Below are positions 8,748 through 17,877 of a DNA stretch of 64,000 bases, one piece after another; positions within the stretch are counted from its first letter, which is position 1; every line of letters starts with the position of its first letter. Made by a program: the position numbers and the translations under genes. The notes under the pieces are model-generated. The model saw only the letters and a program-made list of their open reading frames with translations, was not told the origin of the DNA and did not search any database. Source of the stretch: Streptomyces sp. NBC_00154 (GTDB lineage Bacteria; Actinomycetota; Actinomycetes; Streptomycetales; Streptomycetaceae); NCBI RefSeq assembly GCF_026342835.1, contig NZ_JAPEMI010000001.1, forward strand, positions 3,354,501 to 3,418,500, written 5' to 3'.

Positions 8748-8966
8748 GGCTGTGTCGGTCGGAGGCCCGGACGGTGCAGGGAGAGGCGGCGGCCACGCGG
8801 AGTCTTGGAGCCCAGGGGCCCCATGACCAATCGTTATGCGGGACTAATGGGGTGAGCGATTCCCTCTATGACAAAAGTGATTTGAGGTGTCTTGACGGGC
8901 TACTGAGGCCGCAGGAAGCTGAGCCGCCCCCCACGGCAACCCTCCTCCTTCACCGTTGGACTGCCC

Positions 8967-9653
8967 ATGCGCTCGCTTGTTTCCGCCAGCACGCTCACGG
9001 TCGCCGTGGCCGCGACCCTGCTGCTCGCCCCTTCCGCTCACGCCACCGCCCCCGGCGACAACGGCACCGTGAAGATCCACGACGCCACGACAGGTGAGGA
9101 GCTCCGTAAGAACGAGCCCCACGTGTGCACCTTCTATCTCGACGCCTTCAAGTTCGACGGCGGCCAGCAGGTCGACTGGCACATCGAGGCGTGGGCCCCG
9201 ACCGCCGACGTCAAGGGCGAGACCGTGAAGTCCGGATCGCTGACGCTCGACGGCGACGGGCATGGCCGTACGCAGGACCTGTCCCTGCCCGACGGCCACT
9301 ACAAGTTGTTCTGGGAATTCGACGGCGAGCACGGCCGCGCCAAGCACAAGGTCTTCTGGACCGACTGCGAGGACGACACCCAGCCGGGCGGAGGCCGACC
9401 GTCAGTGTCCGCCACCCCGTCCGGTCCGGTGCAAGAGACCGCGAGTCCCACGTCGTCCGCTCCCGCCGGCACTGTCTCGACGTCCCCGGCTTCGGGTTCC
9501 TCCCCTTCGTCGTCACCGTCCGCGCAGGGTGACGGCGACCTCGCGGAGACCGGTAACGGTGCGCCCGTCGGCCTGCTGTCCGCGGCGTCTGCCGCGCTCG
9601 TCGCGGCCGGTGGCTACCTGGTGTTCCGCCGCCGCAAGGCACAGCAGCAGTGA
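8967..9653 (+). CDS. Sortase-anchored secreted protein with LAETG signal
   Basis: A 228-residue protein with a Sec signal peptide (cleavage probably after SAHA, residue 26), a compact extracellular domain of about 115 residues containing two conserved-looking cysteines (in HVCTF and WTDCED), a Ser/Thr/Pro-rich spacer (about 142-190), then LAETG, a hydrophobic helix and RRRK. LAETG is the motif preferred by streptomycete class E sortases, which couple proteins to peptidoglycan. No known ligand or enzyme fold is recognised in the middle domain. It is a lone gene with a terminator hairpin just after the stop. Confidence 0.85.
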   Translation: MRSLVSASTLTVAVAATLLLAPSAHATAPGDNGTVKIHDATTGEELRKNEPHVCTFYLDAFKFDGGQQVDWHIEAWAPTADVKGETVKSGSLTLDGDGHGRTQDLSLPDGHYKLFWEFDGEHGRAKHKVFWTDCEDDTQPGGGRPSVSATPSGPVQETASPTSSAPAGTVSTSPASGSSPSSSPSAQGDGDLAETGNGAPVGLLSAASAALVAAGGYLVFRRRKAQQQ

Positions 9654-9658
9654 CGCGT

Positions 9659-9689
9659 CGGTGCCCCGGCTCCGAGTGCGGGGGCACCG
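9659..9689 (+). terminator. Hairpin terminator after the LAETG gene
   Basis: CGGTGCCCC and GGGGCACCG form a perfect 9-bp stem around a 13-nt loop, starting 6 bp after the stop codon. There is no T-run, as usual in this genus. Confidence 0.65.
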
Positions 9690-9804
9690 TAGTGCGTGGC
9701 CGGACCGGCGAGGTGAAGACTGACGGCCACGGGTAGATCGGGCCCCGAAAACTGCATTGGGTGGAGTGCCAGGGGAATCCGGACACGTACCTGCTGTACG
9801 GCGT

Positions 9805-10386
9805 CTAGGCAACCGGTACGTACGTGGCGACGGCCCTCGTCTGCGCGGCGGTGATCCGCTGGATGACCAGGATGACGAGCACCGCGGCGATCAGATACAG
9901 AGCCTGGCTCGCCACTGAGAGAACGACGGAGTCGGCGTAGCTCGTGGAGGTGGCCATCACGGCTCCCACCATGTGCGCGATCCATGCCGCCCACCAGGCG
10001 TTGATGAGCGTGACGGTGGTGTCCGGGGCGGGGTCGTGGCCGACGGCCCGGTGGATGTCGAGAGCTATACGACGGGGCCGCCACCACATCAGTACCGGCG
10101 TGAACCAGGCGCCCACCGCCCAGCCCGGTGTGTGGGCGAACGGGCCGACCGACAGCGCCTGGGCGTTGTACCGGCACCGGCGCAACCAGAGCAGGAAGGT
10201 GACGAACGTGGCGAGCCCCACCAGGAAGGAGGCCGACACGTAGCGGGAGTAGAAGAGCCCGTCGTCGGTCGCATCGAAGAGCTTCGGCCGCGTGGGGTCG
10301 AGCAGGGCGTACAGCCCTATGAGGATCTGTGCAGCCCGTGCGAGCGACTGAGGGCTGCGGGGGACGGCATCGGATGGTCTTGTCAT
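9805..10386 (-). CDS. DUF4328 membrane protein
   Basis: A 193-residue protein with four predicted spans. The sequence WFTPVLMWWRPRRIALDIHRA between spans two and three and the pair WWAAW near span three match the DUF4328 family, whose function is unknown. The ATG at 10386 is chosen because the protein begins just before the first hydrophobic segment; the open frame extends to 11316 only as an antisense-frame artefact across rppA. It is convergent with the LAETG gene and lies downstream of the rppA terminator. Confidence 0.8.
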   Translation of the reverse strand: MTRPSDAVPRSPQSLARAAQILIGLYALLDPTRPKLFDATDDGLFYSRYVSASFLVGLATFVTFLLWLRRCRYNAQALSVGPFAHTPGWAVGAWFTPVLMWWRPRRIALDIHRAVGHDPAPDTTVTLINAWWAAWIAHMVGAVMATSTSYADSVVLSVASQALYLIAAVLVILVIQRITAAQTRAVATYVPVA

Positions 10387-10488
10387 GGCCGGTGAATGTA
10401 GACCATCGGGACCGGCCGGATTTCGGCAGGATGGCCGCGGGAACGGGGTTCCCGCGGCGGCAAGCCATGGGCTGTCCCCCACGTACTG

Positions 10489-10530
10489 CCCCCGGTCCTC
10501 AGGCTGCGGAAGGCGCTTGAGGACCGGGGG
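10489..10530 (-). terminator. Terminator downstream of rppA
   Basis: CCCCCGGTCCTCA pairs perfectly with TGAGGACCGGGGG (13 bp, 16-nt loop), beginning 68 bp past the rppA stop on the minus strand. It separates rppA from the DUF4328 gene. Confidence 0.75.
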
Positions 10531-10598
10531 TCGGGGCGGTGTGGTTGCGGGGCCTCCAGGTCGGGTTGCCGGGCGCGCACACCATGCTGTTGTGCGGC

Positions 10599-11663
10599 TC
10601 AGTCCGCCGCCTCGGGCTCCGAGGTCCAGGTTCCCAGAGAGATCTCGGCGGTGATGCCCGGCCCGAAGCCGGCCATCATGCCGCGCTGGCCGTGGAGGGC
10701 TGATGCCTCGTCGAACATGCGGGCCAGGGCGTCGAGTACCACCGCGCTGGCTATGTTGCCGTACTCGGTGAGCGTCGCCCGGCTGAAGCGGAACGCCTCG
10801 GGCGGCACGTCGAGGAAGAGGCTCAGGTCGTCCAGGATGCGCGGACCACCCGCGTGGATGATGTAGAAGTCCAGCTTGCTGGCGTTCCACTGGTGCTGCT
10901 CCGCGACGGCTTTGAGGGCCGGGGCGAGTGGCTCCATGGTCCCGGGCACACGCTTGTCGAGCTGGAAGTGGAAGCCCGTGGACCGGACGGCGTAGGAGAT
11001 CCAGTCCTCGGTGTCCGGGATGATGTACGAGCCGTTGCGTTCCAGGCGGATCCCGGTGCCGCCGTGGCCCCGTACCACTGCCGCGGCGATTCCGTCGCCG
11101 AACAGGCCGTTGGACAGCAGGGACCCCACACCCAGATCGGTGGGCTGATAGCACAGCGAGCAGAACTCGCAGGCGACGATGAGGACGTTGGCGTCGGGGT
11201 AGGCCGTGCAGAAGTCGTGGGCCCGGTTGACGGCCGCACCGCCTGCGGCGCAGCCGAGTTGGGCGATCGGCATCTGTCGTGTCTCCGGCCGGAAGCCCAT
11301 CTTGCCGATGAGCCATGCAGTCGGCGGAGGCATCATGAAGCCGGTGCAGGAGACGTAGATGATCAAGTCGATCTGTGACGGCTCGAGTTCCGCCTGGTCG
11401 AGTGCCTGGCGGACGACAGCCGGCACTCGGTCCTTGGTCTGCGCCTCGTAGACGATGCTGCGGGCGTCGAACCCCGGGTGCTCCAGAACCTTTTCGATCG
11501 GCTGGATCAGGTGCCGTTTCTGCACACCGGTGTTCTCGATCAGACGGAGGACGAGACTGAGTTGCGGATGGTCGCCGTGCAATCGTTGTGCCAGTTCCAG
11601 AGTTTCGTCCTTGGTGATGACGTACTCGGGAACTGCGATTGCCGGCTTGCAGAGTACCGCCAT
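10599..11663 (-). CDS. rppA: 1,3,6,8-tetrahydroxynaphthalene synthase (type III PKS)
   Basis: A 354-residue chalcone-synthase-superfamily enzyme very close to RppA of S. griseus and S. coelicolor. The catalytic triad is intact: Cys138 in QLGCAAGGA, His270 in IIHAGGP and Asn303 in YGNIAS. RppA condenses five malonyl-CoA units to tetrahydroxynaphthalene, which oxidises to flaviolin and feeds melanin-like pigments. The start follows AGGAGGAGATCC, a strong ribosome site. The P450 gene lies upstream on the same strand, but 625 bp with a hairpin separates them, so rppA probably has its own promoter. Confidence 0.97.
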   Translation of the reverse strand: MAVLCKPAIAVPEYVITKDETLELAQRLHGDHPQLSLVLRLIENTGVQKRHLIQPIEKVLEHPGFDARSIVYEAQTKDRVPAVVRQALDQAELEPSQIDLIIYVSCTGFMMPPPTAWLIGKMGFRPETRQMPIAQLGCAAGGAAVNRAHDFCTAYPDANVLIVACEFCSLCYQPTDLGVGSLLSNGLFGDGIAAAVVRGHGGTGIRLERNGSYIIPDTEDWISYAVRSTGFHFQLDKRVPGTMEPLAPALKAVAEQHQWNASKLDFYIIHAGGPRILDDLSLFLDVPPEAFRFSRATLTEYGNIASAVVLDALARMFDEASALHGQRGMMAGFGPGITAEISLGTWTSEPEAAD

Positions 11664-12288
11664 GGATCTCCTCCTAGCGGACGGTGGTCCACACGGCCGA
11701 GCCCTGAACAGATCCGGGACATCGGCCGGCGGACGGCCGCCACTGCGGCGCGGTACGCGCGGGATTGCGCGAAGCGGGTCGTTGGTGGTTGCGGTGCCGC
11801 GATTCGATGCCCCTGGAGTGGGCGCGGACGGGCCGACCGACGAAAGACCAAGTTCTCACCGTATGGACAGAAGGGTTTTCCGCCACACCTTGGCTGGCCC
11901 TCGCATCACGCTACGGCAGGCCGATGAGGGTCGCATTTCGGGCAGAACGCGCTGTCGGGACAGCCCTGATTGTTCCGGGGTCTGCCGTCCTCCCGGGGGT
12001 GACACCGGGCCGGTCGCGGCCCCTTCCGGGGTCGATGAGAGCCCTTTCCCCGGTCGCGGGGAGCGGGCCCCTGAACCGGGTGCTGTCCGGTCCGCACACG
12101 ACCCGTCCCGCCGCCACTGGCGACGCGTCCCGTGCGGGGCTGGGACACATCGCGCCGTGCGGGGCGTGGCACCACACCGGCGGGGCGGCCCCGCCGGTGT
12201 CCGCGTGTCGTTGTGGTGCTGCTTCACCTGATCGGTGCCGCCCTCGTTGCCGGACGTGAGGGGTCGGTGCCTTGCTGGAATATCGACG
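11664..12288. other. Long intergenic region between P450 and rppA genes
   Basis: These 625 bp hold no convincing coding sequence: the open frames that cross it have atypical composition and no recognisable features. It contains a strong hairpin at 12174-12200, and the rppA promoter must lie in its left part. A stretch near 11840-11930 is less GC-rich than the rest. Confidence 0.6.
12174..12200 (-). terminator. Terminator downstream of the P450 gene
   Basis: ACACCGGCGGGG and CCCCGCCGGTGT form a perfect 12-bp stem around a 3-nt loop, about 90 bp beyond the P450 stop on the minus strand. Confidence 0.75.
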
Positions 12289-13494
12289 TCACCAGGTGAC
12301 GGGAAGTGCGAGCGGATAGCGCCAGATCGACGTCTTGTTCCAACGGACTTCTTCGGCCGGCTTCGCCAGCCTGAGGTCCGGGAAGCGTTCCAGGAGGGTT
12401 CCGAGTGCGACTTGGAGTTCTGTGGCGGCGAGCGGGGCGCCGAGACAGTGGTGGCCACCCCAGCCGAAGGTCATATGGGACGGACCGTTGCGTTCCAGAT
12501 CCAGCTCGTCGGGCCGGTCGAACTTCCGGCCGTCGCGGTTGGCCGTCAGGTAGGAGACGTGCACGATGTCCCCGGCTCGGATCTTCACCCCGCTCAGCTC
12601 CGTGTCCTCCAGGGCGACGCGAGGAATGCCGACGCCCTTGCGGAAGGGGATGAAGCGCAACAGCTCCTCGATGGCCTGCGGGAGCATCTCGGGACGCTCG
12701 CGCAGCATGGCGAGCTCCTTGGGGCGGGTGAGCAGGGTGTAGGCGATGTTCCCGATCTGGTACGTGGTGGTGTCCTGGCCGGTGATGAGCAGGACCATGG
12801 CCATGACGGTCAGTTCCTGGTCGTTGAGGAGCTCGTCCCCGTCGCGTGCGGTGGCCAGCGCACTGATCAGGTCGTCGCCCGGGTTCTCGCGCCGGTCCGC
12901 CGTCAACGTCTTGAAGTAGGCGCGGAGGTCGGCCTTGGCCCGTACCGCGTCGTCCTTGTTGTCGATGGTGGTGTCCATCATGGTCCGCGCGTGAGCACGC
13001 AGTTGCGAGCGGTCGTCCTCGGGAATGTCGAGGACCTCGCAGATGGTGGTCAGGGGCAGCGGGGCGGCCAGGTGTTCGAAGAGGTCGGCAGGCGAGCCGT
13101 GCTCCTCCATCCGGTCCAGCAGCTCATCCACGACATGCTGGGTGCGGACCTGCATGCGTTCCATGTGGCGCGGCGCGAAACCCTTGGAGATCAGGCTGCG
13201 CAGGCGGCTGCTGGCCGGTGGGTCCATCACGTTGATCGCCTCGTCCTGAACGATGGGTTCAGGAGTCATGCGCGGGAAGTCCTTGCCGATGGTGGCGCTG
13301 CGGCTGAAACGCCGGTCGGTGGTCACTGTGCGCACGTCGTCGTAGCCGGTGACGAGCCATGCCTCTCCGTCGCCGTGGGGCAGCCGGATGCGGGCAACGG
13401 GTCCTTCGGACTGCAGCTGCCTGAGCAACGGGTCGAATTCGAGGGCCTCGGCATAGTCGAACGGGCAGTTCCGCGGGGTGGTGACTGGTTCCAT
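12289..13494 (-). CDS. Cytochrome P450, CYP158A-like
   Basis: A 401-residue P450. The heme loop FGWGGHHCLG places the axial cysteine at residue 350; the I-helix has LLITGQDTTT and the K-helix EELLRF. Size, sequence style and linkage to rppA match CYP158A enzymes, which couple flaviolin into dimers and trimers. The ATG at 13494 is chosen for a GGAG site 8 bp upstream and because the protein then starts like known family members; the frame is open to 13593. It is probably the pigment-tailoring oxidase of this cluster; substrate is inferred from context. Confidence 0.9.
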   Translation of the reverse strand: MEPVTTPRNCPFDYAEALEFDPLLRQLQSEGPVARIRLPHGDGEAWLVTGYDDVRTVTTDRRFSRSATIGKDFPRMTPEPIVQDEAINVMDPPASSRLRSLISKGFAPRHMERMQVRTQHVVDELLDRMEEHGSPADLFEHLAAPLPLTTICEVLDIPEDDRSQLRAHARTMMDTTIDNKDDAVRAKADLRAYFKTLTADRRENPGDDLISALATARDGDELLNDQELTVMAMVLLITGQDTTTYQIGNIAYTLLTRPKELAMLRERPEMLPQAIEELLRFIPFRKGVGIPRVALEDTELSGVKIRAGDIVHVSYLTANRDGRKFDRPDELDLERNGPSHMTFGWGGHHCLGAPLAATELQVALGTLLERFPDLRLAKPAEEVRWNKTSIWRYPLALPVTW

Positions 13495-13745
13495 ACGGAG
13501 CTCCAGATATGGGTTCTGAGGGGCGATGCAGCACCTACCGGGATGAAGTAGGGCATAGGTATGTCGTGGGTGCCCCGCCGACTGCCGGGGCACGCACCGC
13601 TGTGGGGTAATTGGCCCACATGTAGGGGTCGCGGCCCGCCCCCGGCCGTGGCCCGCAGGGCCGGTGGGGGCGGGGCGGCCGACAGCGAGGAACCGTCACC
13701 GGCAGCGCGGGGATGCCGTGGGGGCAGCAATCCGCCGTCCCCTCG

Positions 13746-14750
13746 TCACACGCCGCTGGTCGGCACCACGTTGGTGGCATCCAACGCGGGACGCAGCCCT
13801 TCGGCGAGCTCGACGGCGTCGCCCACGGCCCAGAAATGGGTGAAGAACAGGCGGGGGCTCTCCGTCAGGTGGTGGTTGTGCAGCTCGACGAGCTCGATCC
13901 CGCCCCGCCGCAAGGCTCCCAGTACGTTCTGGACCTCGTCGGCGATCATGACGCAGTCGCCGCTGAGCGCTGCCCTGCCGTTTCCCAGCGGCTGGAAAAT
14001 GAACGCGCTGGTCGCGCCCAGACCGGAGGGCAGTACCAGATGGCCGTCGCAGATCGTCTCGCGGCGGGCGAAGACGGCCTTGTAGACCACGCCGTCGCTG
14101 GAACCCTTGGCGCCCAGCGCAGCTTCGATTCCGGCAATGTCCAGGTCGACGGGGCTCGGCGGGCCGGACGGTCTTGCCGGCGGGATGCCGGTGCGTTCGA
14201 ACCCCGCGCGCAGGCCGCGTGCCAGGGCCAGTTCGTCATGGCCGTGTCCGTGGACGTGGACCCACCAAATGTCGGGGCAATGGGCGGGCAGATGCTTGTG
14301 GAGCGCGGTCTGCGCGATTCCATTCGCCTGCCAGGCGTCGATCACCCGCTGCAGTTCGCTCTCGGTGACCGCCACGTCGCCCATGCACATCGTGCTGCCG
14401 TCGGCGTAGCGGACGAAGGCCACGTGCGCACCCAGTGCGAGCTCCGGTGTGATGACGATGTCGTCCTCGACGACGACGCGAAGATCGTCGCGGGGGAAGG
14501 GGGTGTGGTAGGTCGTCCCTCGCAGCAGGTTGCCGCTGCGGCCCAGCACCTTCGCTACGGCCGCCCAGTCCGCCTCGGTGGTGGTCACCGGCCTGACCCG
14601 CTGGTGAGTCCGCCCCCCGGCGGGCATCGCGCGAGCGACGGCCGAGCCCGGCCCGCCCAGCACCGGTGCCAGGGCAGCAGCGGCCAGCAGCCGCCGCCGA
14701 GACGTGGCCGCCTGTCGGTAGGTGTCCTGCTGTCGGTCTCCAGTCATCAT
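13746..14750 (-). CDS. Secreted DUF1259 (LppY/LpqO-like) protein
   Basis: A 334-residue protein with a twin-arginine-type leader (SRRRLLAAAALAPVLGG) and two related halves, each carrying the DUF1259 theme: one with GTTYHTPFPRDDL and HVHGHGHDELA, the other with VELHNHHLTESPRLFFTHFWAVG. Mycobacterial LppY and LpqO share this domain; no enzymatic activity is established, though the His-rich segments could bind metal. The start at 14750 has GGAGGA 6 bp upstream; a second ATG follows at once. It lies upstream of the P450 gene on the same strand with a 251-bp gap, so co-expression is possible but unproven. Confidence 0.8.
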   Translation of the reverse strand: MMTGDRQQDTYRQAATSRRRLLAAAALAPVLGGPGSAVARAMPAGGRTHQRVRPVTTTEADWAAVAKVLGRSGNLLRGTTYHTPFPRDDLRVVVEDDIVITPELALGAHVAFVRYADGSTMCMGDVAVTESELQRVIDAWQANGIAQTALHKHLPAHCPDIWWVHVHGHGHDELALARGLRAGFERTGIPPARPSGPPSPVDLDIAGIEAALGAKGSSDGVVYKAVFARRETICDGHLVLPSGLGATSAFIFQPLGNGRAALSGDCVMIADEVQNVLGALRRGGIELVELHNHHLTESPRLFFTHFWAVGDAVELAEGLRPALDATNVVPTSGV

Positions 14751-15027
14751 CTGATCTCCTCCATGGCGAGATGGAACCATGCGAGACCGTGTGGAACGTG
14801 GTATCTCGCCAGCAAGTGGGACTAGATGGGCTATATGTTTCTTTCTGAACTGGGCCCGGATCCTCGGCCGCGGTCCGACGGCCCATCATTCGGGTGAATG
14901 TGGCTACGGGCGTGGCGGGCTCACGGCCCTGGAATTCAGGGCCGTAAGCCCGTCCCGGGGGCTGCTGCGGTCGGCGTGTCGGGCACGCCGGATTTGGCAC
15001 AGTGCCGCTCCACGATCAAGGAGCGGG

Positions 15028-15423
15028 GTGAGCGGCGTGGCCGTGGTGGGCGGGCAGAGGCAGAGGCTGCGTGATCTGGGCGGGGCAGGGGGAGGTGGCG
15101 GTGGCGGGGATGAGCTGAAGCACAGCGACGGGCCCTGGATGCGGGCCGCCGGGGGAGCGGAGGCGCTGCACACGCAGCTGGGTCCGGTGAAGGCCGAGCT
15201 GGAGACCGCGCACGAGGGCGTCGTGGCGGGCACCGCCGGGCTGGAGGCGCTGACCGAACTGGGCGCCGTACGGGAGTCGTGGCAGCGGCGGATCGAGGTC
15301 GCGCGCGGCGAGTGCCGGAGCCTCGCCGGGAATCTGCGGGACGTCGCACGCGCCCAGGGCGAGACGAACGAGGCCGTGAGGCAGTCCTTCGCACCGGTGG
15401 CGGCGCGCGGCGGTGGGCAGTGA
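15028..15423 (+). CDS. Small helical WXG100-like protein
   Basis: A 131-residue protein starting at a GTG with AAGGAG 5-6 bp upstream. It is alpha-helical throughout (about residues 30-120), with a Gly-rich N-terminal part and no signal peptide, of the size and heptad pattern of WXG100/ESX-type partners, although no clean WXG motif is present. Its stop overlaps the start of the following hydrolase gene (GTGA), so the two are translationally coupled. I infer that it is a chaperone or co-secreted partner of that hydrolase. The identification rests on shape and context only. Confidence 0.7.
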   Translation: MSGVAVVGGQRQRLRDLGGAGGGGGGGDELKHSDGPWMRAAGGAEALHTQLGPVKAELETAHEGVVAGTAGLEALTELGAVRESWQRRIEVARGECRSLAGNLRDVARAQGETNEAVRQSFAPVAARGGGQ

Positions 15424-17210
15424 CTTCGGCGCTCACCTGGGCGCAGTTACGTGATCTGAAGTGCGCCGAGCTGGAGGGCGCCGCCGACGGGTGGGGCCGG
15501 GCGAGCAACCGGGCCGACGCGGGCCGGGACAGTATCGACAAGCAGCTGATGAACGGCTTGCGCGGTACGCAGCAGGGTGAGGCTGCCGATGCGGCGGTGA
15601 CGCGGCTGCGGCAGCTGAGCCGGAACTTCCAGTACGTGTACACGGAATGCGGCCTGCTCCGTACCGCACTGAACAGCCTCGCGCACGAGATGCGGTGCCA
15701 ACAGCAGGCACTACAAGGGGCGTTGGGGGATGCGGATGCCCTGAAGTTCGCGGTGCACGCGGACGGGTCGGTGACATACCCCGAGGCCGGCGAAGGCCTG
15801 ATCAACGGGAAGCCGTTGCCGGGCGGGACCGCGACCGGGCGGGGCTTACCGGGACTGGTGCCGCCCTCGGGGCTCGTCGCACCCAACCCGCATGCGGCAA
15901 AAGCGCAGGAGATCGCGGACCGCGTGGAGAAGGCCGTACGGACGGCCAGGGAGATCGACTGGCGCTACGCGCGGATCCTGCGGAAGTTGAAGGCCGAGGA
16001 GGGGCTGAAGGTCCCCGACGCCACTTGGACGGACGCGGCGACGGACGCGGCGGCCGTACGGGGAGCGGCGCGCGGATACCTGAAAGACGCCACCCCGCTC
16101 GATGCGAGCCCGGCCGAACGGAAGGCGTGGTGGGCCGGTCTGACGCAGGAACAGCGGGAGGAGTACCTCGCGGTGTACCCGGACCGGATCGGCAACTTGG
16201 ACGGGATCCCGGCGGTGGTACGGGATGCGGCCAACCGGGACAACCTTCAGCTGTTGATCGGGAAGCTGGAGGGGCGGGACGACGAGATGGCGGAGACGCA
16301 GTTGGCCGGGCTGCGGGAGATCGATCGGCAACTGCACGTTGACCGGAAGCCGCCGATGTTCCTGCTGGGGATCGGGGATGAGGGGAATGGGCGGGCGATC
16401 GTCTCGTACGGGAATCCGGATACGGCGAGGAATGTGTCGGCGTATGTGCCGGGACTAAATACGTCTCTGGATGAGGAGTTCGCGAAGGGGGACCTTAAGC
16501 GGGCTCGCGACACGGCGATCGGCACCATTGACCATGATGCATCCAGTGCGGCGATCGTATGGCTTGGTTATGACGCACCGCAGTCACCGGACGGATTGAG
16601 AAGCCTAGCCGTAATGGGTGACGACAGGGCAGAAAGGGGTGGTCGTGCATTCAACGGTTTCATGGAGGGGCTGGTGGCCACGAATGACAACGAGAACCCG
16701 CATCTGACGGCCATTGGGCACTCCTATGGCTCGCGCACCGTCGGAGCTGCCACGCAGCAAGATGACGGGATTCCCGGAGTGGATGACATCGTCCTCGTCG
16801 GAAGTCCCGGTGTCGGTGTGGACCACGCCGAGAATCTCGGGGTCGGGAAAGATCACGTCTTCGTCGGGGCGGCCGAGAACGACGTGGTGACCAAGCTTCC
16901 TTCCAAACAGCAGGTGGTTGTCGGCGCGGTGGGGTTGATCGCTGGAGGGCCACCCGTTGCCCATATCGCGGGAGATCTCGCCGACCCGGGAGATGACGAT
17001 CTCTGGTTCGGCAAGGACCCGGCTAGTCGGGAATTTGGCGCGAGGCGATTTCCGGTGGGGGACGGCCCACGATTGGTCAGCGGCAATGGGATTTCAATCG
17101 ATGCACACTCTCAGTACTTTGATCCAGAAAGAGATGCGGTATCGGCCAAAAGTATCGCTCTGGTTGCTGCGGGACGCTCCCACAAAATCAGGATGGAGGA
17201 GTACCGATGA
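15420..17210 (+). CDS. DUF1023 alpha/beta hydrolase, cassette 1
   Basis: A 596-residue protein. The N-terminal 110 residues are helical and WXG100-like; a linker leads to helices and then a DUF1023 alpha/beta-hydrolase domain from about residue 280 with the nucleophile elbow GHSYGS (Ser435). No signal peptide is visible. The GTG start at 15420 overlaps the stop of the helical gene. Two TTA leucine codons (15447-15449, 15846-15848) make translation dependent on the bldA tRNA. The second half, from about 16.4 kb, has visibly lower GC than its paralogue. The lipoprotein gene overlaps its stop by 4 bp. Substrate unknown; family members are esterase/lipase-like. Confidence 0.85.
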   Translation: MTSALTWAQLRDLKCAELEGAADGWGRASNRADAGRDSIDKQLMNGLRGTQQGEAADAAVTRLRQLSRNFQYVYTECGLLRTALNSLAHEMRCQQQALQGALGDADALKFAVHADGSVTYPEAGEGLINGKPLPGGTATGRGLPGLVPPSGLVAPNPHAAKAQEIADRVEKAVRTAREIDWRYARILRKLKAEEGLKVPDATWTDAATDAAAVRGAARGYLKDATPLDASPAERKAWWAGLTQEQREEYLAVYPDRIGNLDGIPAVVRDAANRDNLQLLIGKLEGRDDEMAETQLAGLREIDRQLHVDRKPPMFLLGIGDEGNGRAIVSYGNPDTARNVSAYVPGLNTSLDEEFAKGDLKRARDTAIGTIDHDASSAAIVWLGYDAPQSPDGLRSLAVMGDDRAERGGRAFNGFMEGLVATNDNENPHLTAIGHSYGSRTVGAATQQDDGIPGVDDIVLVGSPGVGVDHAENLGVGKDHVFVGAAENDVVTKLPSKQQVVVGAVGLIAGGPPVAHIAGDLADPGDDDLWFGKDPASREFGARRFPVGDGPRLVSGNGISIDAHSQYFDPERDAVSAKSIALVAAGRSHKIRMEEYR

Positions 17211-17749
17211 GTCGCTGTTCCCTGATTATCGTGATGGCGCTACTGCTGTGTGCGTCGCTCTCCGGCTGTGTGAGCGATGGGAAGAGGACAGATATGAACA
17301 TGCAAGAAGCAGCTGACCACGCCGATGGCATTCTTGATGCTGTATTGAAAGAGATTGAACCGGAGGTTCAGTGGGCGCATGGCCCGACCACTACGGGCAA
17401 CTGTGATGTGACTCGAAGGCGCACCGTAATGACCATCGTGTCGGCTGAGCGCCGAGGCAGCTTCTTGGGAGTTGTAGATCGCTTCTGGCGTAAGAGCGGC
17501 TATCGGATCAAGGCGATCAACAATGATGTCGACGTCCCAGCGATCTTTGCCCAGACGAAAGATGGCTTCGGCGTCACCCTCAGCATCGGCGGCAAAGGCC
17601 AAGCCTTCTTCGAAGTTGACAGCCCCTGCGTCAAGGAGTCGGAGGTGGCCGAGTCCACCACCCCGCCCAACGGTCCCGCCTACGAGGACGTTTATCCCCT
17701 CCCTCGTCCCAACGTCCACTCCGACTTCTGGTCGGCCGGCGCGTCCTGA
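17207..17749 (+). CDS. Lipoprotein of cassette 1
   Basis: A 180-residue protein with a type II signal peptide and lipobox LSGC (Cys21). The mature part begins with an acidic helix, followed by a beta-rich domain with the shared blocks EVQWAHGPTTTGNCDVTRRRT and INNDVDVPAIFAQTKDGFGV and two cysteines outside the lipobox. No domain is recognised. Its ATG overlaps the stop of the hydrolase by 4 bp. The gene at 20262 is a clear paralogue, also coupled to a paralogous hydrolase, which argues that each lipoprotein belongs functionally to its hydrolase. GC content is near 50% in parts, low for this chromosome. Confidence 0.85.
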   Translation: MSRCSLIIVMALLLCASLSGCVSDGKRTDMNMQEAADHADGILDAVLKEIEPEVQWAHGPTTTGNCDVTRRRTVMTIVSAERRGSFLGVVDRFWRKSGYRIKAINNDVDVPAIFAQTKDGFGVTLSIGGKGQAFFEVDSPCVKESEVAESTTPPNGPAYEDVYPLPRPNVHSDFWSAGAS

Positions 17750-17877
17750 CGTTGCGGAATTTGAGACTCATTTTGGGTCCTGGGGCCCATGCCCCGTCCG
17801 GTGCCTGTGTGGTCGCATACGTGCAGTGGCGGACCGCCGCTGATCACTGCGCCCACTCACAAGGTAGGGGAATTGCC

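Noticed and set aside
9805..11316. 503-codon frame joining DUF4328 with sequence opposite in phase to rppA
   Set aside because: Its first 310 codons overlap rppA in another frame and cross the rppA terminator; only the last 193 codons form a protein.
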